This document shows, piece by piece, positions 1 to 5,406 of a stretch of DNA of 9,422 nt. The notes beneath the pieces were generated by a model. The model was not told the DNA's origin, did no database searches, and saw only the letters and a program-made list of their open reading frames with translations. The position numbers and the translations under genes are program-made. The stretch spans positions 1 to 9,422 of the forward strand of contig JAUWBQ010000053.1 of assembly GCA_030601645.1 (NCBI GenBank). The letters are read 5' to 3'. Every line of letters starts with the position of its first letter. The first letter of the stretch is position 1. This stretch comes from Candidatus Bathyarchaeota archaeon (GTDB taxonomy: Archaea > Thermoproteota > Bathyarchaeia > TCS64).

Positions 1-1107
1 GCCATCGCGATGCAGGAGACCCTGGCCCTCTGCTTCGCCCTCCTCTCCATCTACATGTTCAGGACGCGTCCGGGATTATCCGGGCTGTTGCTGACCCTGG
101 CCGGCCAGTCCCGCACGGAGTTCTGGCTGGCCTCGTTCGCATACGTTCTCGGCGTCGCCCTCATCGAGCGGCTCTCCCCCCGGGTCCAGCCATTCATCGT
201 CAGCTGGCTGATGTCGACCGGGGTCTTCTGCGTTTTCTTCTGGAAATGGACCTCCAACCCCTTCTACCCCCTCTACTGGAGCCTCTTCAACGTCTTCGGA
301 GGATGGACGGAGCGGGGGCTGGGCCGGCCCTTCCACGACCTCATGCTCGCCTGGATGTCCGAGAAGCTGCGGGCGTGGTCGGTGAAGGCGACTGGGCAGA
401 TACTGCTGGGGTCGATGGTCGTCCTCTCAGGCACCTTCTTCCACATGGTTCGCCGCCGATGGAAGAAGTACCACATCGTCCTCATCTTCCTCATCGTCCT
501 GGTGGTGTTCAGCCCCATATTCTTGACCTACTACCCCCACCACATCAGGAGCCTCCTCTTCATGCTCAGGATGTCCATCCCCATCGCGGCCTTCGGCTCC
601 ATCCTGCTCATGTACGCCCTCTACAGGGTCAGGCTGAAGCTGCTGGGAGGCCGGTTGAGACGGGTCCCCATCGAGGTTACATTGATAGCGATCGCCATCG
701 CCTCCTTCGGCAGTCTCATCCCCCAGTACAGCCGGTTCCAAGAGGACACCCGCCTCGCGTTCACCGCCGCGGACAGGGCCTTCGGCCATTACGAGGGAGG
801 GACCATCGTCTGCGACCACCCGACCATGAACTACAGGTTCGCAACGAGGTGGAGGGTCGAGGCAGGGGACCTGCTCGGTAACCATTACTCCCCCCACTAC
901 TACGGGGTCACCGATCCGGTGAGGTACGCGGAGTGGTTCAGGAGGAACAACGTCACCCTCTGGCTCTACACGGGAAGCCGATCCTACCCCGTCTGGGCGG
1001 TGGCAAGCCGGGAGATGCCCGATCTACTCATCCTGAAGGAGATCGTCTACGGGATCAGGATCTACAGGGTGGACCGTTCGGTTCTAGAGGAACTCCTTTC
1101 AGGTTGA
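1..1107 (+). CDS. GT-C type glycosyltransferase-like membrane protein, 5' end missing
   Basis: The reading frame is open from base 1 (Ala-Ile-Ala-Met), so the ATG at 10 is probably internal and the gene continues to the left; 368 residues are visible. About seven hydrophobic segments lie near residues 5-19, 25-56, 64-83, 131-149, 157-176, 190-209 and 224-239, followed by a soluble tail of about 130 residues. The pattern of repeated short membrane helices, a small charged element (SRTEF, near residue 36) in an early loop, and a soluble C-terminal domain resembles dolichyl-phosphate-sugar dependent GT-C transferases (GT39/PMT or ArnT-like). Such enzymes move a lipid-linked sugar to protein or lipid on the outer membrane face. 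The catalytic first loop, normally an acidic motif near the N-terminus, would lie outside the window, so the assignment rests on architecture only. The gene converges on the asparagine synthetase, with 27 bp between stops. Confidence 0.6.
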   Translation, partial: AIAMQETLALCFALLSIYMFRTRPGLSGLLLTLAGQSRTEFWLASFAYVLGVALIERLSPRVQPFIVSWLMSTGVFCVFFWKWTSNPFYPLYWSLFNVFGGWTERGLGRPFHDLMLAWMSEKLRAWSVKATGQILLGSMVVLSGTFFHMVRRRWKKYHIVLIFLIVLVVFSPIFLTYYPHHIRSLLFMLRMSIPIAAFGSILLMYALYRVRLKLLGGRLRRVPIEVTLIAIAIASFGSLIPQYSRFQEDTRLAFTAADRAFGHYEGGTIVCDHPTMNYRFATRWRVEAGDLLGNHYSPHYYGVTDPVRYAEWFRRNNVTLWLYTGSRSYPVWAVASREMPDLLILKEIVYGIRIYRVDRSVLEELLSG

Positions 1108-1122
1108 CTAGGCGGCATCATG

Positions 1123-1140
1123 CCCTGAAGCCAGTCAGGG
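1123..1140. repeat. Short inverted repeat between convergent stops
   Basis: CCCTGA (1123-1128) and TCAGGG (1135-1140) are perfect 6-base complements around a 6-base loop, in the gap between two convergent genes. The right arm includes the asparagine synthetase stop codon. It could fold in either transcript, but no T-run follows on either strand. Archaeal termination usually depends on T-rich tracts, so a terminator role is doubtful and chance is possible. Confidence 0.3.
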
Positions 1141-2118
1141 GGAGGCGATCCCCGGCACCTTGGGGAAGGGGACGGCATCCCAGATGTTCTCGAGACCGCA
1201 GATGTACCGGGTGAACCTCTCGACGCCGATGCCGAAGCCAGCTGAGGGGTAGATGCCCTCCCCGAGCATATCCAGGTACCAGCCGTAGGCTGCGGGGTCC
1301 TCGTGGTTCGCCTCTATCCTAGCTCTGACCTTCTCGGCCTGATACTCCCGTTCTCCCCCGCTGATGGCCTCCCCGAAGCCCCCGGGGTAGAGAAGGTCGA
1401 AGTCCCTGAGGATGCCGGGCCTCGCCGCATCCTCCCTGTCGTAGAAGCCCCTGGCGGTCATGGGGTAGTCGTAGATCCAGAAGGGGTCCTCGAACATCTT
1501 GGACAGGACCTCCTCTGCGATCCAAGGGATCTCCTCGCCGTGGCTCACGTCGACCCCCTCGTCCAACAACGTGTCAACGGCCTCCTCGTGGGTTATCTTC
1601 TTAAAGGGAATTGATGGCACATCGAGCTCCCGGCCCAGGAGGCCGAGTTCGTCCTCGCAGGTTTTCTTGACCCGCTCACACACGTACCTGACCATCCGCT
1701 CCCCGATCTCCATGACGTCGAAGTATGACGCCCTCGCCATCTCCAGGTCGAGCTGCCTGAACTCGGAGAGGTGGCGCCTCGTCTCCAGGCTCTCCGGGGG
1801 CTCGAGGCGTATGTTGGGGGAGAGGGCGAAGACCCTGTCGTGGCTGGTGACGGCCATCTGCTTGTAGAGGATCATGCTGCTCATGATCTTGTAGGGGTGG
1901 CCGTAGAAGTCGACGGAGACCTGCTTCGCCCCCCGGATGCCTGGGTCTGTGACGGGGCCGATGATGGGGGCGAGGATCTCTATGAAGCCCTTATTCCTCA
2001 GGAAGTCTCTCAGGGCTGAGAGGATCTCGTCCTGGACCCGGAGAACGGAACGCATCTTCGGCTTCCTGATGTGTCTATACCGCTCCTCTAGGAGCCTCCG
2101 GACTTTCTGTCTTTCCAT
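1135..2118 (-). CDS. asnA: Archaeal-type asparagine synthetase A (AsnRS-like core)
   Basis: This predicted cytosolic enzyme makes asparagine from aspartate, ammonia and ATP through an aspartyl-adenylate. The 327-residue protein is a class II aminoacyl-tRNA-synthetase catalytic core without the N-terminal OB-fold that binds the anticodon. Motif 1 is at residues 44-55 (GFIEILAPIIGP). Motif 2 is at about 97-126, with Arg104 after SPNI and the EFRQLDLE segment typical of Asp/AsnRS. Motif 3 is at 294-302 (GFGIGVERF), with its class-defining Arg301. A core of this size and no anticodon domain match the AsnRS-related archaeal asparagine synthetase described in Pyrococcus. The ATG at 2118 is preceded by GAGGT (2127-2131) with an 8-base spacer. 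The gene is divergent from an Lrp/AsnC regulator, which suggests control by it. The alternative is an AsnRS paralogue with another amidation or adenylation role; a true tRNA synthetase is unlikely. Confidence 0.88.
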   Translation of the reverse strand: MERQKVRRLLEERYRHIRKPKMRSVLRVQDEILSALRDFLRNKGFIEILAPIIGPVTDPGIRGAKQVSVDFYGHPYKIMSSMILYKQMAVTSHDRVFALSPNIRLEPPESLETRRHLSEFRQLDLEMARASYFDVMEIGERMVRYVCERVKKTCEDELGLLGRELDVPSIPFKKITHEEAVDTLLDEGVDVSHGEEIPWIAEEVLSKMFEDPFWIYDYPMTARGFYDREDAARPGILRDFDLLYPGGFGEAISGGEREYQAEKVRARIEANHEDPAAYGWYLDMLGEGIYPSAGFGIGVERFTRYICGLENIWDAVPFPKVPGIASP

Positions 2119-2160
2119 TCCAGACGACCTCGGAGGATTAGATGTTGACCCCGATCCAGC

Positions 2161-2167
2161 ATATAAA
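2161..2167 (-). promoter_or_regulatory. TATA box of the asparagine synthetase gene
   Basis: Read on the minus strand this is TTTATAT, in an abruptly AT-rich stretch. Transcription would begin about 25 bp downstream, near 2138, giving a leader of roughly 20 bases that contains the GAGGT ribosome binding site and ends at the ATG at 2118. The position fits an archaeal box A well. The start site is inferred, not mapped. Confidence 0.6.
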
Positions 2168-2172
2168 TTTAT
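2163..2172. promoter_or_regulatory. 10-bp AT palindrome over the asnA TATA box
   Basis: ATAAATTTAT is a perfect 10-bp palindrome that overlaps the asparagine synthetase TATA box. A regulator bound here would block TBP, making it a candidate Lrp/AsnC operator. The caveat is composition: perfect AT palindromes of this size arise easily in sequence this AT-rich. Confidence 0.35.
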
Positions 2173-2186
2173 TCCAATATTTTTCG

Positions 2187-2208
2187 ATAAAATTACAAAA
2201 AATTTTAT
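2187..2208. promoter_or_regulatory. 22-bp inverted repeat, candidate Lrp/AsnC operator
   Basis: ATAAAATT (2187-2194) and AATTTTAT (2201-2208) are perfect complements separated by six bases. The right arm runs into the lrp TATA box at 2204-2211. Lrp/AsnC dimers bind short, AT-rich, imperfect palindromes and often repress their own promoter by covering the TATA region, so negative autoregulation is plausible. Low sequence complexity keeps this tentative. Confidence 0.45.
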
Positions 2209-2234
2209 ATAATAGGCCTCATTTATGTAATTTT
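2189..2234. repeat. Interleaved 9-bp inverted repeat in the lrp promoter
   Basis: AAAATTACA (2189-2197) recurs as its exact reverse complement TGTAATTTT (2226-2234), near the inferred lrp start site. The arms are separated by 28 bases. Unlike the other AT palindromes it contains a non-A/T position in each arm, which makes chance somewhat less likely. Paired distant half-sites would suit a multimeric Lrp protein that wraps DNA. No direct evidence of binding exists in the sequence. Confidence 0.35.
2204..2211 (+). promoter_or_regulatory. TATA box of the Lrp/AsnC regulator gene
   Basis: TTTATATA preceded by an A-rich stretch (2197-2202) looks like a strong archaeal box A with an A-rich upstream BRE. 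The expected start is near 2233, leaving a leader of about 17 bases that contains the AGGAGA ribosome binding site. It lies about 43 bp from the divergent asnA TATA box. Confidence 0.65.
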
Positions 2235-2237
2235 CAC

Positions 2238-2243
2238 AGGAGA
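2238..2243 (+). promoter_or_regulatory. Ribosome binding site that fixes the lrp start
   Basis: AGGAGA sits 6 bases before the ATG at 2250. It settles the start against an upstream in-frame ATG at 2142, which would place translation ahead of the TATA box and add an unrelated hydrophobic tail. Confidence 0.7.
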
Positions 2244-2249
2244 TGCGGG

Positions 2250-2723
2250 ATGTCGGTTGATGAGAAAGATCTGGAGATACTCAGGCTCCTCCAGGAGGAC
2301 GCCAAGGTCCCTGCCAAGGAGATAAGCAGGAGGATCGGCAGCCCAATAACCACTGTCTACTCCAGGATAAAGAGGCTCGAGGAGGCAGGGGTCATACGGG
2401 GGTACAGGCCAATCCTGGACGCGGGGGCTCTGGGCAGGCCCACCACGGCCTTCATCTTCGCCTCCATCACCTACAGGACCCCCGGGATATCCGGCCCCCT
2501 GGATCAGAGGAGCATCGCGAGGGAGGTGGGCAGGTTCCCAGCCGTCCAGGAGGTCCACATCATCACGGGTGACTGGGACCTCCTCATCAAGGTGAAGGAG
2601 AGGGACGTCGCCTCCGTGGGGAACTTCGTGGTCGACAAGCTGAGGACCGTCCGGGGCATAGAGAAGACCCTCACGTGCATGGTCTTCGACGCCGTCAAGG
2701 AGACCCAGGACCTCCCCCTCTGA
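2250..2723 (+). CDS. Lrp/AsnC family transcriptional regulator
   Basis: A 157-residue cytosolic DNA-binding protein of standard Lrp/AsnC length. Residues 4-50 form the winged helix-turn-helix (opening DEKDLEILRLLQEDAK, with ITTVYSRIKRLEEAGVI as recognition helix and wing start). Residues 66-146 form the RAM/ActD ligand-binding domain, including the family signature ITGDWDLLIKV at 105-115. The loop after the first RAM strand (residues 76-88, RTPGISGPLDQRS) seems several residues longer than in typical members, which may affect ligand or oligomer contacts. Members bind an amino acid and regulate its metabolism. The divergent asparagine synthetase makes asparagine or aspartate the obvious ligand guess, by analogy with E. 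coli AsnC, and AT palindromes in the shared promoter fit autoregulation. Ligand and targets are inferred. Confidence 0.92.
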   Translation: MSVDEKDLEILRLLQEDAKVPAKEISRRIGSPITTVYSRIKRLEEAGVIRGYRPILDAGALGRPTTAFIFASITYRTPGISGPLDQRSIAREVGRFPAVQEVHIITGDWDLLIKVKERDVASVGNFVVDKLRTVRGIEKTLTCMVFDAVKETQDLPL

Positions 2724-2737
2724 GGCAACCAAGGGCA

Positions 2738-2743
2738 TTTAAG
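2738..2743 (+). promoter_or_regulatory. Box A of the deacetylase gene (leaderless)
   Basis: TTTAAG is the only AT-rich element in the 41-bp gap after lrp. Its centre lies about 25 bp before the ATG at 2765, which would put the transcription start at the start codon itself. No Shine-Dalgarno sequence precedes that ATG. Together these suggest a leaderless mRNA, common in archaea, and expression separate from lrp. Confidence 0.5.
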
Positions 2744-2764
2744 CCCCGAAGATTCAGAAATCCC

Positions 2765-3826
2765 ATGGAACCCGTCGCGATAGTGTACCATGAGGGCATA
2801 GCAGACTACGACTTGGGGCGGGGTAGCCCTTTCAGAGGCGACAGGTTCCCCAAGTTCATGAAGCTAATAGAGGATCTGGGCATGCTCTCCGACCCGAGAG
2901 TCACACTCGTAGAGCCTAAACCCGCGGATGATGATGTCATCAGCCTCATCCACCCGAAGGAGTACATCAGAGAAGTTGAGCGGCGCGAGGCCCTCTCCCT
3001 CCCCCTTTCAGGGGACACGCCCCTGAGGCCCGGCATCGTACAGGCGGCCAGGCTCATAGTCGGGGCGTCCGTGAAGGCAGGTGAGCTGGTCGCGAATGGA
3101 GTTGTGAAGGTGGCTGAGGGCGTGGGGGGAGGCCTCCACCATGCGGGGAGGAGCTACGGCGGAGGATTCTGCGTCTTCAACGACGTGGCGGTCTGCGCTC
3201 AGAACCTGCTGGAGAACCACGGACTGGAGCGGGTGATGATCCTAGACTCGGACGTCCACTCCGGGAACGGCACCATGGACATATTCTACGGGGAGCCCAG
3301 GGTCCTCTTCGTCTCCGTCCACCAGGACCCGAGTACCATCTACCCCGGCACGGGATTCATGGACCAGATCGGGGAGGGCGCCGGGGAGGGTTACACCGTG
3401 AACGTCCCCCTCCCCCCGAGAGCCGACGACCGGTGCATGGACCTGTTCCTTGAGGAGGTCTTCAAGCCCCTGGCCGATGAGTTCAAACCCCAGATCATCA
3501 TCAGGAACGGCGGGACCGACCCCCACTTCCTTGACGGCCTCGGGAGCCTCAACCTCACATTCGAGGGACTCCGAGCCATAGGTAAGGCCGTTGCCGACGC
3601 CGCAACAAGCGTGCAGTGCGGTGCGGTGGACCTCTGCTGCAGCGGATACAACCCCATCACCGTCGCAGAGGGCTGGTTCTCCCTCCTCTCGGGGGTCATG
3701 GGATACGAAGAAACCGTCGAAGAGCCGAGACCACCCCCAGAACCATCCAAGGTCGCCCTCAAGGAGGCCCAGGAGGTCGTTGACGCTATAAGGGGGAGGC
3801 TCGGAGAGTATTGGGGCTTCGACTAA
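2765..3826 (+). CDS. Histone deacetylase superfamily protein (AcuC/HdaH-like)
   Basis: A 353-residue zinc amidohydrolase of the HDAC/AcuC/acetylpolyamine amidohydrolase superfamily. Active-site elements appear in order: the paired histidines H125-H126 in GGLHHAG, the GGGFCVFNDVA loop (132-142), zinc ligands D163 and H165 in LDSDVHSGNGT, the third ligand D252 in GGTDPHFLDGLG, and catalytic tyrosine Y295 in SGYNP. All chemistry residues are therefore present. Ser166 replaces the usual second His of DxHHGNG; that position is not a zinc ligand. The start at 2765 is favoured because an extension to 2675 would overlap lrp with Arg/Pro-rich sequence and no homology. Substrates in archaea are uncertain: acetyl-lysine on chromatin or other proteins (for example Alba or histones), acetylpolyamines, or other acetylamides. 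A separate leaderless promoter argues against an obligatory link to lrp. Confidence 0.88.
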   Translation: MEPVAIVYHEGIADYDLGRGSPFRGDRFPKFMKLIEDLGMLSDPRVTLVEPKPADDDVISLIHPKEYIREVERREALSLPLSGDTPLRPGIVQAARLIVGASVKAGELVANGVVKVAEGVGGGLHHAGRSYGGGFCVFNDVAVCAQNLLENHGLERVMILDSDVHSGNGTMDIFYGEPRVLFVSVHQDPSTIYPGTGFMDQIGEGAGEGYTVNVPLPPRADDRCMDLFLEEVFKPLADEFKPQIIIRNGGTDPHFLDGLGSLNLTFEGLRAIGKAVADAATSVQCGAVDLCCSGYNPITVAEGWFSLLSGVMGYEETVEEPRPPPEPSKVALKEAQEVVDAIRGRLGEYWGFD

Positions 3827-3847
3827 GGTTGAATCAGATCTCCGAAC

Positions 3848-3856
3848 TTTTTTATC
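3848..3856 (+). promoter_or_regulatory. T-rich element: box A for the small gene, possible terminator for the deacetylase gene
   Basis: Six consecutive Ts followed by ATC lie 22 bp after the deacetylase stop. The centre is about 24 bp before the ATG at 3874 and 34 bp before the ATG at 3886, consistent with a TATA box. A T-tract just after a gene is also the typical archaeal termination signal, so both roles are possible. Confidence 0.4.
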
Positions 3857-3885
3857 GGTTGTTGAAAAAGAGTATGGTGAGCTTA

Positions 3886-4110
3886 ATGGGTCTGGCCAAG
3901 CTGACGATCCCCTACGTCTCGGGCGACGACGACAGGGGTCAGCCCTTCACAGAGGACCTCCAGTTCGCCTCCTTGTACATCCTGGCCGACGCACGCCGGG
4001 GAGGCGCCCCCATCTCGGCCACGGTGCGCGCTAATTATCCCTTCCAGCTCAAGCGCTTCGAAGGAGGCATCCTCCTGATAGACCAGCTCGGCCAGATCAC
4101 ACAGCCCTGA
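3886..4110 (+). CDS. Small uncharacterised protein, possibly truncated
   Basis: A 74-residue protein that I do not recognise. The ATG at 3886 has GGTGA (3876-3880) with a 5-base spacer; an in-frame ATG at 3874 would add four residues. It is neither membrane-spanning nor strongly charged. It has an acidic SGDDDRG segment near the N-terminus, then LQFASLYILADARRGG, and a C-terminal part reading YPFQLKRFEGGILLIDQLG that looks like two beta strands with a turn. It stops soon after that strand pair, as if the beginning of a larger domain. The 77 bases after the stop show no continuation in any forward frame. Codon use resembles its neighbours, so it is probably real. It sits between a deacetylase and purM, each with its own promoter-like element, so the context gives no function. 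Confidence 0.55.
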   Translation: MGLAKLTIPYVSGDDDRGQPFTEDLQFASLYILADARRGGAPISATVRANYPFQLKRFEGGILLIDQLGQITQP

Positions 4111-4149
4111 ACCCGGCCATATTCAAGCCTGTAGCGTCGATTGCATAAC

Positions 4150-4155
4150 CTTAAG
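4150..4155 (+). promoter_or_regulatory. Possible box A of purM
   Basis: CTTAAG, close to the TTTAAG elements before the deacetylase and aIF1A genes, is centred about 35 bp before the purM ATG. Transcription would start near 4178 with a leader of about 10 bases. The motif is weak and the 77-bp gap is not notably AT-rich. Confidence 0.3.
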
Positions 4156-4187
4156 ACGCTCGACCTCCATATTCGCCGTGATCCGAG

Positions 4188-5342
4188 ATGTCCCGCTACA
4201 AGGCCCTGGGCGTCGACGTGAAGAAAGAAGGGATTGGCGCCTTCAAGGGCGTGGTCGACAACCTCTACCCCGGCGCGTTCTGCGTAGTGACCCCCGACCC
4301 CTCCAATCCTGAGAGGGGCCTGGTCTCCCACGTGGACTCGGCCGGAAGCAAGCCCATCCTCAGCTACATCTGCTACAAGGAGTCGGGAGACCCGTCTTGG
4401 TTCAAGGGCCTGGCCCAGGACGCCGTGGCCATGAACATCGACGACATCGTATGCGTCGCAGCCGAGGCCGTCGCCTTCATCGACTACATCGCCTTCAACA
4501 CCCTCCATATAGACAGAGTGGAGATGCTCGCCGTCCTCTCGGAGGGCTTCGCAGACTGCTTCGAGATGCTCGCGGAACACGGGATTCCAGTGCTATTTGG
4601 AGGGGGAGAGACGGCGGATCTCCCGGATCAGATGAGGACCCTGGATGTCTGCGGTGCCCTGTTTGGCCATGTAGATCTCGAAAAGGTGGTGACGGGGTAC
4701 GAGATATCCCCCGGTGATGCGATCGTAGGGCTTCGCAGCGGGGGGAAGGTCAGGTACGAGGAAGGGGTAAACAGCGGGATCATGTGTAACGGCCTGACCC
4801 TCGCTAGGAACGGCCTTCTAAGCCGCGACTACTTGGAGGCTTACCCGGAAGCCGCTCACCCTGGGAGAGGTAGATTCACGGGGCGTTTCAGGTACGATGA
4901 CCGACCCGACGGGCTCGGGATGACCGTGGGGGAGGCCCTGACCTCTCCGACGAGGATATTCGCGCCCATCGCCACCGCGGTCTTAGAGAGGGTGGGGGCA
5001 GCGGTGCACGGGATGGTTCACAACACGGGCGGGGGGCAGACGAAGTGCCTGGGCCTGGGGAAGGACGTCAGGTACGTGAAGGACTCCATGGTGGAACCCG
5101 ACCCAATATTCGGATTGATCCAGAGGGAGGCCAATGTGGGCTGGAGGGAGATGTACGAGGACTTTAACATGGGAGTCGGCTTCGAGTTCATCGTGGACGC
5201 CGGAGTCGTTGATGAAGTCATCGAAACCGCAGAGGGCTTCGGAGTGGGGGTCCAGGTCGTCGGCCACTGTGAGAGAGGAGAACGGGGGAACAGCCTGATC
5301 GTCGAGTCGGAGCACGGGAAATTTTCGTATCTGCCTGCTTGA
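4188..5342 (+). CDS. purM: Phosphoribosylformylglycinamidine cyclo-ligase (AIR synthase), long form
   Basis: This enzyme closes the imidazole ring of 5-aminoimidazole ribonucleotide from FGAM and ATP in cytosolic de novo purine synthesis. The 384-residue protein carries the PurM landmarks in order: YKALGVD at 4-10; DSAGSK at 50-55, a variant of the usual DGVGTK nucleotide loop; AQDAVAMNIDDI at 77-88; GGGETADLP at 138-146; SPTRIFAP at 253-260; GMVHNTGGGQTK at 275-286; and EMYEDFNMGVG at 321-331. It is about 40 residues longer than the E. coli type, with insertions near 184-200 and 222-243. From memory it resembles the long PurM form of Bacteroidota, which also has a KETGD segment after the nucleotide loop (here KESGD, 64-68). 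The ATG at 4188 follows GTGAT with a 5-base spacer. A PurM-superfamily paralogue remains possible because of the altered loop, but the whole-length match favours PurM. Confidence 0.82.
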   Translation: MSRYKALGVDVKKEGIGAFKGVVDNLYPGAFCVVTPDPSNPERGLVSHVDSAGSKPILSYICYKESGDPSWFKGLAQDAVAMNIDDIVCVAAEAVAFIDYIAFNTLHIDRVEMLAVLSEGFADCFEMLAEHGIPVLFGGGETADLPDQMRTLDVCGALFGHVDLEKVVTGYEISPGDAIVGLRSGGKVRYEEGVNSGIMCNGLTLARNGLLSRDYLEAYPEAAHPGRGRFTGRFRYDDRPDGLGMTVGEALTSPTRIFAPIATAVLERVGAAVHGMVHNTGGGQTKCLGLGKDVRYVKDSMVEPDPIFGLIQREANVGWREMYEDFNMGVGFEFIVDAGVVDEVIETAEGFGVGVQVVGHCERGERGNSLIVESEHGKFSYLPA

Positions 5343-5365
5343 AGGAAAATGACGCCCTGTTAACG

Positions 5366-5378
5366 CGAAAAAGATTAA
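5366..5378 (+). promoter_or_regulatory. Possible promoter of the phosphatase-sfsA pair
   Basis: The 64-bp gap after purM contains an A-rich element (CGAAAAAGATTAA) about 30 bp before the phosphatase ATG, and a second TATA-like GTATAA at 5395-5400 that is too close to that ATG to serve it. The first would give a very short leader or a leaderless message. The choice between them cannot be made from sequence alone. Confidence 0.3.
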
Positions 5379-5406
5379 CCAATGAGACATCGAAGTATAA
5401 GGGAGA

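Noticed and set aside
246..897. Long open frames in other phases under the glycosyltransferase-like gene, both strands
   Set aside because: His/Pro/Gly/Asp-rich products typical of shadow frames in GC-rich coding DNA; no recognisable motif.
1123..1140. Hairpin as a bidirectional transcription terminator
   Set aside because: Only 6 bp with no T-run on either side, and hairpin termination is not typical of archaea; listed only as an inverted repeat.
2142..2249. Upstream in-frame ATG extending the Lrp/AsnC protein by 36 residues
   Set aside because: It starts before the TATA box, has no ribosome binding site, and encodes AT-driven sequence unlike any Lrp N-terminus; the ATG at 2250 has AGGAGA.
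2675..2764. Upstream in-frame ATG extending the deacetylase by 30 residues
   Set aside because: It overlaps lrp, is Arg/Pro-rich, and the HDAC fold begins at the Met at 2765, where a box A fits a leaderless start.
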